A DNA stretch of 64,000 nt from Oscillospiraceae bacterium (GTDB lineage: Bacteria; Bacillota; Clostridia; Oscillospirales; Oscillospiraceae), in assembly GCA_017445385.1 (NCBI GenBank), contig JAFSUG010000011.1, forward strand, positions 32,529 through 96,528, written 5' to 3'. This document shows, piece by piece, positions 7,578-16,800 of this stretch. Within the stretch, counting starts at the first letter, position 1; each line of letters starts with the position of its first letter. The notes under the pieces were generated by a model that did not search any database, was not told where the DNA came from, and was given only the letters and a program-made list of their open reading frames with translations. Position numbers and translations under genes: made by a program.

Positions 7578-7606
7578 TTGAATTGGTTACCATAATATGC
7601 TATAAT
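7578..7606 (+). promoter_or_regulatory. SigA-type promoter for the glycosyltransferase gene
   Basis: TTGAAT, 17-base spacer, perfect TATAAT. It lies 37 bases ahead of the ATG at 7643, just behind the stop of the cortex hydrolase. Confidence 0.75.
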
Positions 7607-7642
7607 CAAGCCATAACAAATGAAGAAGGGAAGCGCAGAAGC

Positions 7643-8851
7643 ATGATTATTGGCGAGTTTTGCGACGTTTATCCGCCTCAACTCGATGGCGTCGGAATGG
7701 TCGTTGACGCATACTGCAGAACGTTTGAAAACCTGGGGGACACCTGTTATTACATCGCGCCGGAGGCGGACGTACCTGCGCCGGAGGGCTATCCGGTTTT
7801 GAATTACGCCGGACTGCCGATGCCGAAAGAGGCGTATCACGTCGGCTTGCCGGAGGTTGACCTTGCGTTCCAGAAAACGCTGCGCGGCGTGGAGCTGGAC
7901 ATCGTCCACGCGCACAGCCCGTTTTCCGCCGGCCATTTCGGCGCGGCGGTTGCGTTTCGGAGGCGCATTCCGCTGATCACAACGTTCCATTCGAAGTATT
8001 ACGATGATTTTCTCAAGAAAACCGGCAGCGAAACGCTGGCGAAGATCGGCGTAAAGTACATTCTCAACTTCTATGAGAAATGCGATGAGGTCTGGGCGGT
8101 CAACGAGGCAACCGGTCAGGTGCTTTCGGACTACGGCTATTCGGGCAAGATTCAGGTCATGCCGAACGGCACGAATCTCTGGTACCCCACCGATGCAGAC
8201 CGCAAGGCGGCGGAGGAGCGGTTCCATCTCGGAAGCGGTCCGGTGTTTCTGTTCGTTGGGCAGCACAATTTCAAAAAGAACACGCGCCATATTTTAGAGG
8301 CGGTGAAGCTTTTCTCCGAAACGCATAAGGACTTTCGTATGGTCTTTGCCGGTCAGGGGCCGGACGCGGAGGCGATGAAAGCGCTTGCAAAGCAGCTCGG
8401 CGTGGACGGCGTAACGCAGTTCGTCGGGCATATCATGGACCGTAAGGTCATCATGGGGCTTTACGCAAGGGCGGATCTGCTCGTGTTCCCGTCGCTGTAT
8501 GATAACGCGCCGATGGTTGTGCGCGAGGCGGCGGCTGCCGGAACGCCGGCGCTGCTGATCCGCGGCTCGTGCGCGGCGGAGGGCGTAACGGACGGCGAAA
8601 ACGGCTACCTTGTGGAAGATACGCCGGAAGCGATTGCCGCAGGCATGGCGCGCGCGGCGCAGACCGGCGCGGCTGTTGGCGAAAAGGCGCGGCAGACAAT
8701 CCCGCTCGCGTGGGACAGCGTTATCGTAAAAGCGCGTGAACGCTATGAAAACCTCGCGGAAAAGTACCGCACGGGCGAGCTGACGCGAAAGAGCGACTGG
8801 TTCTTCTCGCTCACCGATAAAGCGATCGATTGGCTGAAAGAAGATATTTAA
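7643..8851 (+). CDS. GT4 glycosyltransferase (diacylglycerol glucosyltransferase-like)
   Basis: A 402-residue GT-B fold enzyme. The N-terminal half carries the glycolipid-GT signature PPQLDGVGM and HAHSPFSAGHFG with TTFHSKY. The C-terminal half carries VGQHNFKKN and the donor-binding segment FPSLYDNAPMVVREAAAAGTP with the E-x7-E pattern. Relatives transfer hexoses to membrane lipids or cell-wall glycans from nucleotide sugars at the inner membrane face. The ATG at 7643 follows GAAGGGAAG, and the good promoter upstream rules out a longer start. The exact acceptor is unknown. Confidence 0.88.
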   Translation: MIIGEFCDVYPPQLDGVGMVVDAYCRTFENLGDTCYYIAPEADVPAPEGYPVLNYAGLPMPKEAYHVGLPEVDLAFQKTLRGVELDIVHAHSPFSAGHFGAAVAFRRRIPLITTFHSKYYDDFLKKTGSETLAKIGVKYILNFYEKCDEVWAVNEATGQVLSDYGYSGKIQVMPNGTNLWYPTDADRKAAEERFHLGSGPVFLFVGQHNFKKNTRHILEAVKLFSETHKDFRMVFAGQGPDAEAMKALAKQLGVDGVTQFVGHIMDRKVIMGLYARADLLVFPSLYDNAPMVVREAAAAGTPALLIRGSCAAEGVTDGENGYLVEDTPEAIAAGMARAAQTGAAVGEKARQTIPLAWDSVIVKARERYENLAEKYRTGELTRKSDWFFSLTDKAIDWLKEDI

Positions 8852-8856
8852 TGCAT

Positions 8857-8888
8857 AAAAAATCCACGGCTTGGCCGTGGATTTTTTT
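8857..8888. terminator. Bidirectional terminator
   Basis: AATCCACGGC/GCCGTGGATT stem with A-run and T-run, between the convergent glycosyltransferase and rubredoxin genes. Confidence 0.88.
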
Positions 8889-8893
8889 ATTGC

Positions 8894-9028
8894 TTATTCT
8901 TCGGGGGCGAACTGGTCTTTGCCAACGCCGCAGAGCTCGCAGGCGAAATCTTCGGGAAGATCTTCCCATTTCGTGCCCTGCTCGTCTTCGTCATAAACCC
9001 AGCCGCATACCTGGCATACGTATTTCAT
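8894..9028 (-). CDS. Rubredoxin (short form)
   Basis: A 44-residue protein with both CxxCG knuckles (CQVCGWVYD near residue 5 and CELCGVGKD near residue 30) that bind one iron by four cysteines. It is shorter than the usual 52-54 residues, missing part of the middle loop. Rubredoxins carry single electrons to peroxide- and superoxide-reducing enzymes in anaerobes. The ATG follows GAGGAGGTATAACT, placed at the end of the upstream DUF805 gene, so it is translated as the last gene of the rubrerythrin operon. Confidence 0.95.
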   Translation of the reverse strand: MKYVCQVCGWVYDEDEQGTKWEDLPEDFACELCGVGKDQFAPEE

Positions 9029-9030
9029 AG

Positions 9031-9414
9031 TTATACCTCCTCTGTGGGTGCGGCCGCCTTGGGGTTGGGGCCGTATTGGTTGTCTTCGGGCTGGCTGTCC
9101 TTGCAGAACCATACGAGCAGAATGATCTGACCGACGAGCGGAATGAAGTTCAGGAACCAGAAACCGCCTGCCTTGCCGATGTCATGCAGACGACGCCAGG
9201 AAACCGCAAGCGTCGGAATGAGAACCGCAAGCGACCAAATGGAGCTCAGCGGATTGGCGGAGCCCTCTCCGCCGATTGCAGCGCCAATCGCGCCGATCAA
9301 TGCGGAGACGATGCAATTAAACAGGAAGAAGTACCAATATTCGCTGCGGCGCGCACGGCCGGAGAACGTTGCGTATTTTGTAAATACGCTCTTGACTGCT
9401 TCTACAAACGTCAT
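9031..9414 (-). CDS. DUF805 membrane protein
   Basis: A 127-residue protein with about four membrane helices and the DUF805/YhaH family features: [17 protein letters not shown] at the start, [26 protein letters not shown] near the end, then a hydrophilic tail. The family's function is not known. It is the fourth gene of a five-gene minus-strand run, with a 2-base gap to rubredoxin. Confidence 0.88.
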   Translation of the reverse strand: MTFVEAVKSVFTKYATFSGRARRSEYWYFFLFNCIVSALIGAIGAAIGGEGSANPLSSIWSLAVLIPTLAVSWRRLHDIGKAGGFWFLNFIPLVGQIILLVWFCKDSQPEDNQYGPNPKAAAPTEEV

Positions 9415-9436
9415 AGAAAAACCCTCTTTCTTGATT

Positions 9437-9640
9437 TTACCCAGCCATCAGTTCGCTAATGGCGTCGAGTACTTTGTCGTGGCAGCCGCCGCAGCCGGTG
9501 GAGCAGTTTGTGAGCTTCTGAATCTCTTCAAACTCTTTTTCCACATCCGGCAGCGTGGCGTGCTGATGCAGCGCGCGCTCGATATCCGCCATGGATACCT
9601 GCTTGCAGTGGCAGATGATTTCGTTCGCCGCGTAAGTCAT
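9437..9640 (-). CDS. BFD-like [2Fe-2S]-binding protein
   Basis: A 67-residue protein. Cysteines in CHCKQV near residue 10 and in the NCSTGCGGC segment near residues 45-53 match the bacterioferritin-associated ferredoxin (BFD/Fer2_BFD) pattern. Such domains bind a 2Fe-2S cluster and serve as small redox partners or cluster donors. It lies between the DUF4177 and DUF805 genes with short gaps, implying co-transcription with the rubrerythrin. Confidence 0.87.
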   Translation of the reverse strand: MTYAANEIICHCKQVSMADIERALHQHATLPDVEKEFEEIQKLTNCSTGCGGCHDKVLDAISELMAG

Positions 9641-9653
9641 AATCGTTTACCTC

Positions 9654-9860
9654 TTATAACTTCTCAAAGACCATGGTTGCCTGAATGCGGTCGCCGCCGC
9701 CAAAACCCGAGCTGTGTGCCGATGCAGTTGTAATTGTGTGCAGACGGTAACCCTTAGCAGCTTGCTCGTTAATGACGGCTTCCAGCTCTCCTAAATTCTT
9801 CGATGTTGTGCCGATAAATTTTTCTTTTAGCGTAACTTGTAAAACAACATACTGCGGCAT
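9654..9860 (-). CDS. DUF4177-type small protein
   Basis: A 68-residue protein matching the short DUF4177 pattern: YVVLQVTLKE at the start, LEAVINEQAAKGYRLHTITT in the middle, TMVFEK at the end. The family's role is unknown. ATG follows AGGAGGTTCTATC. It is the second gene of the rubrerythrin operon, so a link to redox stress is possible only by context. Confidence 0.75.
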   Translation of the reverse strand: MPQYVVLQVTLKEKFIGTTSKNLGELEAVINEQAAKGYRLHTITTASAHSSGFGGGDRIQATMVFEKL

Positions 9861-9875
9861 GATAGAACCTCCTAA

Positions 9876-10547
9876 TTACAGGCCCAGCTTTTTTGCAAGC
9901 TCGTCGAGCTTGGACTTCATTTCGTCCTGCTTCTTCTGGATCTCGTCATTCAGCAGCTCCGCCGCGAAGTAACGCTCCAGCAGACCCTTGAGCGCCTTGC
10001 CGTGACGGGCTTCGTCTTTTGCCATCTCGTGGACGGTATCGTGGATCGCGTCAAGGCCGTTCTTCTTTGCGCACATGGCAAGATCGAACTTGCCCTGCAC
10101 TGCGCCGAACTCGCAGTCAACGCGCCATGCGAGGTTCTTCTTGGTGGAATTGGTCATATTGGGCTCAAGATCGGTGCCGAGCAGCTCTGCGAACTTTGCC
10201 GCGTGCTCTGCTTCTTCCCAAGCTGCCTTTTCCCAGTACAGGCCGATTTCCGGATAACCCTCGCGGTGCGCGATACGCGCCATGCAGAGGTACATGCCGA
10301 CTTCGCTGCATTCGCCGGCGAAGTTGGACTTCAGCTGCTCAAAGATGTAAGCTTTGTCTTCCGCGCTGACGTCGGGGTTGTTCTTTACGGTTTTGTCGTA
10401 GATGCCGAGCTCATGCTCTGCCGCGAGCTTCGCGTTTTCCTGCATCTCGGTGAACTTGGAGCCGGAAACGTGGCAAACGGGGCAGGATTCGGGGGGCGTA
10501 TCGCCTTCGTGGACATAACCGCAAACGGGACATACAAATTTCTTCAT
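9876..10547 (-). CDS. Reverse rubrerythrin (peroxide-reducing)
   Basis: A 223-residue protein. The rubredoxin-like iron knuckles (CPVCGYVHEG and CPVCHVSGSKF) are at the N-terminus, the reverse of classical rubrerythrin. A ferritin-like di-iron four-helix bundle follows, with EC and E-x2-H type ligands visible in NFAGECSEVG, AWEEAEHAAKF and KDEARHGKAL. Clostridial reverse rubrerythrins reduce hydrogen peroxide (and oxygen) with electrons from NADH via rubredoxin. It is the first gene of the operon ending with rubredoxin, which fits. GGAGG lies 8-10 bases before the ATG. Confidence 0.93.
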   Translation of the reverse strand: MKKFVCPVCGYVHEGDTPPESCPVCHVSGSKFTEMQENAKLAAEHELGIYDKTVKNNPDVSAEDKAYIFEQLKSNFAGECSEVGMYLCMARIAHREGYPEIGLYWEKAAWEEAEHAAKFAELLGTDLEPNMTNSTKKNLAWRVDCEFGAVQGKFDLAMCAKKNGLDAIHDTVHEMAKDEARHGKALKGLLERYFAAELLNDEIQKKQDEMKSKLDELAKKLGL

Positions 10548-10641
10548 AGGGGAATACCTCCTTATATAATGATTCTTCTCTGCTTATGTTACCGCGAAAT
10601 GGAAAAAAAAGCAACTGTGAAAATATTTTCGAACAAATATT

Positions 10642-11151
10642 CTAAAAGTCCAATAATTCGGACGGTAAATCTGCTACCGTATCGTTGCCGGCGGCGGAGC
10701 GTTTTCGCTGCCGGAGCGACCGAAAAAAGCTTGAAAGCTGCTCCGCGCAGAGCGCCTCCAAAACGCCGGAAACAACCTCCGGCTTATGGTTGTATGGCAG
10801 ATCGAACAGCCGGATCACGCTTTCACACGAGCCTGCTTTTGCGTCCTTTGCGCCGTAAACCACGCGCGGAATCCGCGCGTTGATGATCGCCCCTGCGCAC
10901 ATGGGACAAGGCTCCAGCGTTACGTAGAGCGTGCACTGCCAAAGCCGCCAGCCGCCGAGCGTTTCGCATGCCGCGCTGATTGCCTCCAGCTCGGCGTGCG
11001 CAAGCGCGGACTTGCCGGTTTCGCGGCGGTTTCTGCCGGTGCCTACGATGCGATCGCCCAGCGTGATCACGCAGCCGACGGGAACCTCTCCTTCGTCCGC
11101 TGCCTGCTTTGCGAGCGCAAGCGCCTGCCGCATATATGCTTCATCGGTCAT
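10642..11151 (-). CDS. tadA: tRNA-specific adenosine deaminase
   Basis: A 169-residue member of the CDA superfamily. TadA converts A34 to inosine in tRNA-Arg(ACG). Zinc and catalytic motifs are visible: HAELEAI (catalytic Glu) and PCPMCAGAI (zinc cysteines). The tail with SSFFRSLRQRKR is typical of TadA. The ATG at 11151 follows GAGGGA; longer in-frame extensions upstream lack ribosome-binding sites. It is divergently placed relative to the small regulator cassette. Confidence 0.94.
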   Translation of the reverse strand: MTDEAYMRQALALAKQAADEGEVPVGCVITLGDRIVGTGRNRRETGKSALAHAELEAISAACETLGGWRLWQCTLYVTLEPCPMCAGAIINARIPRVVYGAKDAKAGSCESVIRLFDLPYNHKPEVVSGVLEALCAEQLSSFFRSLRQRKRSAAGNDTVADLPSELLDF

Positions 11152-11214
11152 GCGCGATCCCTCCCTCGTTATCGTATCATTGAAGCGCAAATTGGTCAAG
11201 AAAGGATGAGAACT

Positions 11215-11418
11215 TTGGAAAAGGAACTGTATCGAATTGAATTTGCCGAACGTATTCCGCTCTATATCTGCCGCGAATGCGGCGGTGAGGTGTTTCATGG
11301 CGAGGTTTATTATGACGTGGCAGGGCGGCTGATCTGCCGCGACTGTCTGCCGCATTTTGCGCGCCGCTATTTCGGCGGCTGCCGCCGTGTGCTGAAAACG
11401 CCGGAGGGCTGCCGATGA
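11215..11418 (+). CDS. Small four-cysteine zinc-ribbon protein
   Basis: A 67-residue protein with two CxxC pairs, ICRECGGEVF and ICRDCLPHF, flanking a short beta segment: a probable zinc ribbon. The start is the TTG at 11215 with AAAGGA eight bases upstream; an ATG at 11206 would overlap its own ribosome-binding site. It overlaps the next gene by an ATGA. No family was recognised. The cassette of three tiny overlapping genes looks like phage-type gene packing. Confidence 0.62.
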   Translation: MEKELYRIEFAERIPLYICRECGGEVFHGEVYYDVAGRLICRDCLPHFARRYFGGCRRVLKTPEGCR

Positions 11419-11648
11419 CGCTATATGAGCTTGCCCCGGAATATCGGGCTTCGGCGGAGCGGCTGCGGCTTCGGCTGCGCGAGCTTCGCTGCGCCGTGCG
11501 CAGTGAGGCGGACGAGCAGGCGCGGTTTCATCTGAAGCGGCGCATCCAGACGCTTACGGAAATGCTCACGCAGATGAATGATCTTGCGGAGCTGACGGCG
11601 CACTATTATGAAAGGAGCTATCACCGCAATGCAAAATATCGCCTCTGA
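11415..11648 (+). CDS. Small helical protein of the three-gene cassette
   Basis: A 77-residue, strongly helical, Arg/Leu/Glu-rich protein (SAERLRLRLRELRCAVRSE, then LKRRIQTLTEMLTQMNDL). It starts at an ATGA overlap with the zinc-ribbon gene and overlaps the start of the next gene by about 20 bases. The pattern of a coiled coil followed by YHRNAKYRL suggests a protein partner rather than an enzyme. Function unknown. Confidence 0.6.
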   Translation: MTLYELAPEYRASAERLRLRLRELRCAVRSEADEQARFHLKRRIQTLTEMLTQMNDLAELTAHYYERSYHRNAKYRL

Positions 11649-11871
11649 CGGCTATCTCGGACCGCGCCTGCCGCGCGAGGTGCAGCTGCGGCGCGTGAAG
11701 GCGGTGGTAGAGCAGGAGCTTACGCCCTGCCAAAGGCGCGTTGTGCAGGCGGTGTATTTTGAAAACCGCAAGGCGTGCGACGTTGCGCGCGATCTCGGCG
11801 TAAACAAATCCACTGTCAGCCGGACGCTGCGCCGTGCGCGCGAGCGCATCCGGCGTTGCCTGCGGTATTAG
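11629..11871 (+). CDS. Sigma-70 region 4-like HTH protein
   Basis: An 80-residue protein. The C-terminal 50 residues form a sigma region 4/LuxR-like helix-turn-helix: LTPCQRRVVQAVYFENRKA followed by VARDLGVNKSTVSRTLRRAR. No sigma region 2 is present. Such truncated sigma-like proteins occur in clostridial phages and mobile elements as late-gene regulators. The ATG follows AAAGGAG. It is translationally coupled to the two genes upstream. Role as transcription regulator is inferred. Confidence 0.75.
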   Translation: MQNIASDGYLGPRLPREVQLRRVKAVVEQELTPCQRRVVQAVYFENRKACDVARDLGVNKSTVSRTLRRARERIRRCLRY

Positions 11872-12045
11872 TGTAACTACAGATCGATTCCGTCCTCGGC
11901 TCTGACTTGTCCTTTGCCGCTGTAAATTCGCCGCCAAAACTTGAAATACACAAAGTATTCCTGCGTTTTCTCAGCTTTTTACAACGACAAAATCCTGCGT
12001 CAGAGCGCTCAACGGAATCAACCCGTGGTTACAAAAAAGCAATCC

Positions 12046-12082
12046 AAAAACAGGCAATCCGCAAAGCGGATCGCCTGTTTTT
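12046..12082. terminator. Bidirectional terminator
   Basis: AAAAACAGGC...GCCTGTTTTT with an inner ATCCG/CGGAT stem. It touches the stop of the convergent DUF4037 gene and also serves the cassette ending at 11871. The 174 bases before it hold nothing else recognisable. Confidence 0.82.
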
Positions 12083-13014
12083 CATACTGCCGCCAAAATG
12101 TGGCGATTTCGCAGATCGGGATCGGAGATGGAATCGTTTACGGAGTAGGCATGCTTTTCAAGGTCGCCGCAGATCGCCTTTGTTAGATTCTGCGCTTGCA
12201 GAACGTCGATCACGGTTGATGCGATTGCCTCAATCATAAACTGCTTTTCCTCGGCGAGCTCGCCGTCCGCTGCGGAGGTGAGGAGCTGGCAGAGGGGATC
12301 GGCAAGCGTATGGAGCTGCGGCAGCTCGCGCATGGCGCGCGGCGCCCATTTATAATAGGGCTGATACCGCTTTTCCAGCAAAAATGCCGCGCTGATCGCG
12401 CTTTTCACAAATTCCGATACGGCAAGCTGCGCCGCGAACGGTTCGCCGTGCTGCAGGCAGCGGACGTAGTTATACTGCCCTGCCTGCGCCATCAGAAGAA
12501 GCTGCCCGGCAAGCTTTTTGCGCCGCACGTCCTCCGGAAAATAGGCGAGCTTTTCGCGGATATGCGTCAGCGCGCCCGTATCATCGCGCAGGACGATACC
12601 GTTCGTTGCCTCTAAAAGAAGCTGCTCCGGCGTTGTGATCCACTGCGCCGCCGTGAGATCGCCGGTTGCTGTTCCGAGCTTTTCCGAGAAGTATTCCTTC
12701 AGCCGGAAAACGCCGGTTCGGCTGCCGCCCACGGGGTCGAGTCCGCCGCGATTCACGCCGCCGTATTCCTTCGGCAGCTTGGCGTAGGCGCGCTCGAGCA
12801 GAAACGCCGTTCGGCGGTCTACCGTGTCTTCATCCGGCAGGAAGATCCCGAAGCCGGGGGCAAAGTCGTGATCGCGCGAGATTTCATCGTCGTAGCCGAG
12901 GTTTTCGCTGCCTGCGCCGAAAATTGCAACAGCCATCGGAATATCGGGAAATTCCGCGAGCATCGCTTTGCCGTATTCCTCATAAAAACCGTGGGAGAGC
13001 TCAAGTCCGTTCAA
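12082..13014 (-). CDS. DUF4037 nucleotidyltransferase-like protein
   Basis: A 310-residue protein. The N-terminal third has a nucleotidyltransferase-type motif, FGAGSENLGYDDEISRDHDF, with GS and D-x-D in the expected order. The rest is helical and matches the DUF4037 layout. Members are predicted nucleotidyltransferases of unknown substrate. The start is a TTG at 13014 behind GAGGG. It overlaps the end of the TPR gene by 14 bases, so the two are translationally coupled and probably work together. Confidence 0.82.
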   Translation of the reverse strand: MNGLELSHGFYEEYGKAMLAEFPDIPMAVAIFGAGSENLGYDDEISRDHDFAPGFGIFLPDEDTVDRRTAFLLERAYAKLPKEYGGVNRGGLDPVGGSRTGVFRLKEYFSEKLGTATGDLTAAQWITTPEQLLLEATNGIVLRDDTGALTHIREKLAYFPEDVRRKKLAGQLLLMAQAGQYNYVRCLQHGEPFAAQLAVSEFVKSAISAAFLLEKRYQPYYKWAPRAMRELPQLHTLADPLCQLLTSAADGELAEEKQFMIEAIASTVIDVLQAQNLTKAICGDLEKHAYSVNDSISDPDLRNRHILAAV

Positions 13015-13819
13015 GGATTTCCCTCACTTTCTTTTGCAGGTCCGCTTCTTGCAGGAAGCAGCCGTAATAACCGAATACCGGCGCGCATTTTTCGCAGACG
13101 AAGGCATAGTAGCCGTCGCGCGGCGCTTCCTCGTCGCAAAGGCAATCGTAGGCGCGGTCGAGCAGTTCCTGCACCTGCTTTTCCGCATCGAGCCCCTGCT
13201 CGGCGGAAAGCGTATCGGCAAGGTTCAGGCAGGTCATTGCAATCTCCGGCTTGCCGCCGGGTACGTGCGCCATAACGGAGAGCGCTTTTTCATACGATTC
13301 GCGCGCTTCGGGATAGCGGTGCAGCGCCGTGAGCGTTAAGCCGAGGTTGTTATACAGCGCGCCGAGCCGCTTATCCGTTTTCGGGAGCGACGATTCGTAG
13401 ATCGGCAGCGCCTTTTGAAACCATCCGATTGCCTGTTCCGGCATATCGAAATTCTGATAGACGGTCGCCGTATTGACGTATGCCGTTCCGGCGCTGATGC
13501 TGCCTGCGTTATCGAGCTTGTCTACCAGTGCTACGGCTTTTGCCGCGTGCGCAATCGCCTGCTCTTTTTTGCCGGTTTTGCGGTAGAAGCCCATCAGCTC
13601 GTTCTGCAGCGAAAACTGACCGCGCAAATCGCCGTTTTGCTCCGCCTCCGCAAGCCAGTAATGCAGATGGCGCTCGGCGGCAGCAAAGTCCTTGAAATGG
13701 AAATAATCGTCCAGTTTTTCGAGTATCCGCCCGATCGGTACGGGCTCCGCGCCCTGCTGCATACAGAGCAGGCATGTCGGTTCTTCATAATCTGCCGGGT
13801 GAAGGGGTTCGTTTGCCAT
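13001..13819 (-). CDS. Tetratricopeptide repeat protein
   Basis: About 272 residues. Residues 25-200 contain TPR helices, best seen in LGALYNNLGLTLTALHRYPEARESYEKAL and the preceding EQAIGWFQKALPIYE. Cysteine pairs occur near both ends (CLLC, CEKC). The ATG at 13819 follows AAGGAG by 8 bases; the in-frame GTG nine bases earlier sits on that site and was not chosen. It begins 5 bases after the mfd stop and overlaps the DUF4037 gene. A scaffold or regulator of that enzyme is plausible. Confidence 0.8.
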   Translation of the reverse strand: MANEPLHPADYEEPTCLLCMQQGAEPVPIGRILEKLDDYFHFKDFAAAERHLHYWLAEAEQNGDLRGQFSLQNELMGFYRKTGKKEQAIAHAAKAVALVDKLDNAGSISAGTAYVNTATVYQNFDMPEQAIGWFQKALPIYESSLPKTDKRLGALYNNLGLTLTALHRYPEARESYEKALSVMAHVPGGKPEIAMTCLNLADTLSAEQGLDAEKQVQELLDRAYDCLCDEEAPRDGYYAFVCEKCAPVFGYYGCFLQEADLQKKVREILERT

Positions 13820-13824
13820 AGCGA

Positions 13825-16800
13825 TCACTCCTTATTTCCCTGCGCTGATGCATACGCGCGGACGACCGTTTGCGCAAGCTTCAGCGGATCTTCGCCGTCT
13901 GCCAGCTTTGCGCAGAGCATCGGCGTTTTGCCGGCGGAAAACGAGAGCTTTCCGCGCAGTCCTTTTTGATTGCATACGGCGGAAATCGCCGCAAAATCCA
14001 TGATATACGGCGTCAGCCAAAGGCAGCCGTCGCGCTGCCGGATCTCGCTGATCTGGGCGCGGCTTGCCTCCGCGCGCAGCAGCGCAATATCGATCAGATT
14101 CAGCACGCCCTTCGGCGGATCGCCAAAACGGTCCACGATCTCATCGAGCAGCTCATCCGCGTCCGCCTGCGTGCGGACGAGTGCCATGCGCCGGTAGAGG
14201 TCCATCCGCTGCTCGGGCGCAGGGACGTAGTCCTGCGCGATGTTTGCCGTAACGGTTAAATCGGCGGTGCAGTCCGGCTCTTTCGGGCGCTCCTCGCCCT
14301 TTTCCTCTAAAACGGCGTCTTCTAAAAGTTTGAGGTACATCTCGTAGCCAACGGAGAGAATATGCCCCGATTGCTCCGCGCCGAGCAGATCGCCTGCGCC
14401 GCGGATTTCCAGATCGCGCATTGCAATCTTGAAGCCGGAGCCGAACTCCGCGTATTCTCGGATCGCTTCCAGCCGCTTTTCCGCAACCTCGGTCAGCACC
14501 TTGCCGCGCCGGAAGGTCAGATACGCAAAGGCGCGGCGACTGCTGCGCCCAACGCGGCCGCGCAGCTGATGGAGCTGCGCAAGACCGAGCCGGTCCGCGT
14601 CTTCGATGATCAGCGTGTTGACGTTTGGAATGTCAATGCCTGTTTCGATGATGGTTGTGCAGACGAGGATTTTGATTTCGCCGTCCACCATGCGCTGCAT
14701 CACGTCCGAAAGCTCTTCTTCGCTCATCTTGCCGTGCGCCACGCCGACTTCCACGCCGCCGAGCCGCTTTTTGATCGCTGCCGCCGTTTCTTCAATCGTC
14801 TCCGTGCGGTTGTGCAGGTAGTAAACCTGCCCGCCGCGCTCCAGCTCGCGCCGCATGGCATCGTCCAAAATGGGATCGGCGTGCTCCAATACGAAGGTTT
14901 GCACCGGGTAGCGATCCTGCGGCGGCTGCTCAATCGTGGACATATCGCGCAGACCGGAAAGCGCCATGTTCAGCGTGCGCGGAATGGGCGTTGCCGAAAG
15001 CGTCAGCACGTCCACGCCCACGGACATTTCCTTCAGCCGCTCTTTATGCGTCACGCCGAAGCGCTGTTCCTCGTCAACCACGAGCAGACCGAGATTTTTG
15101 AATTTGACTGTTTTTTGCAGCAGCTTATGCGTGCCGATCACAAGGTCGATTTTGCCCGATTCGAGCCCGGAAAGCGTTTGCTTCACCTGCTTTGGCGTTT
15201 GGAAACGGCTTAAAACCGCAATCTCAACCGGATAGCCGCGGAAGCGGTTTATCGTTGTTGCGTAATGCTGCTGCGCAAGCACGGTTGTTGGAACGAGGAT
15301 CGCCGCCTGCTTGCCGTCAAGGATTGCCTTCATGATCGCGCGGAGCGCAACCTCCGTCTTGCCGAAGCCGACGTCGCCGCAGAGCAGCCGATCCATCGGC
15401 GCAGGCGATTCCATATCGCGCTTGATCTCGGCGATTGCGCGGATCTGATCGTCCGTTTCCGCGTAGGGGAAGGCGTCTTCAAATTCCTGCTGCCATGGCG
15501 TATCGGCGGAAAACGCAAAGCCGGGCAGCCGCTTGCGCTGCGCATAGAGCTGGATCAGCCCTGCGGCAAGCTCCTTTGCCGCCGATTTCGCGCGCGCTTT
15601 CGTCTTTTGCCAGCCGTCACCGCCGAGCTTGTTCAGCCGAACGCCGCCCTCTTCGCCGCCGCCCACGTATTTCGTGATCGCGCCGAGCTGCGTTGCCGGA
15701 ATAAACAGAACATCCGTTCCCTGATAAGCGATGCGGATATAGTCTTTAATTACGCCGTCGGATTTGATCTGCTCGATGCCCGTATAGCGCCCGATGCCGT
15801 AATGCTCGTGCACAACGTAGTCGCCCGGGTGCAGATCGGTAAACGATTGCAGCTTCTGGCCTGCAGGCTTCGCTTTCGCGCGCCTGCCGCGGCGCGGCTG
15901 CGCCTCGGCCATAAGCTGCCCTTCCGTTAAGATTGCAAGGCGCAGCGTTGGATATTCCAAGCCTGCCGGCAGAGAACCGTCCGTCAGAACGACCTGCCCC
16001 GGCTCGGGCAATTCGGTAAGCGTTTGCGCAATTACGGCGTTTACGCCGCGCGCGGAAAGCGCCTCCTGCAAAATTTCCGCCCTGCGCCGCCCGCCGCAAA
16101 GCACAAGCGTTGCATAGCCGGTTGTCTGATAGTGCCGCGCATCGTCCGCCGCCGTATCCAGGCTGCCGCCGTAGGAGGGCAGCTGCTTGCACGTGAACGA
16201 GAGCAGCTCCTTCGGCGGACGCGCCTCGGGGTATTTCGATGCGAGAAACGCATCGAAATAAACGGTGGGCTTTTCCGCGAACGCTTCGCAAAGCTCGTCA
16301 AACGAGCGCGTATAATCGCAAAGCTCGCCGGCAAGCAGCCCCGATTGCAGGCAGCTATCCAGCTCCAGACCGAGGTCGTCCTGCGACGCCTTCGATGCGC
16401 GCGACAAATTGCCGTGGTCGCAGAGCATCACGGCTGCGCCCTGCGGCAGATAGTCCGCCGCGCAGGCAAATTCGGGATAGATCAGCGCCATATAGCGGTC
16501 CGCCGCAGGGAGCGGCAGATCGGCTTCGAGCCGCTCTTTATCCGCAGTGATCGTTTCGATCAGCTTTTCATGCGGATGCTTGCGCCGTTTCTGCCGCGCA
16601 AGCAGCGCGTCAAGATCGGCGATCAGTCCGTCTTTGCCGCCTTGGTGCAGCCCCGGCTGCGTTTCCGCTGCCGGAAGGAGCAAAATTTCATCTAAGTTTT
16701 CCGTGCGCCGCTGCGTGGCGGGATCGAAAAAGCCCATGCAGTCGATCTCGTCGCCGAAGAATTCCACGCGCACGGGGAGATCCTCCGCCGGGGAGTAAAC

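Noticed and set aside
6929..8290. Long minus-strand open frame opposite the cortex hydrolase and glycosyltransferase
   Set aside because: Arg/Val/Leu-rich antisense shadow spanning two real genes and their promoter.
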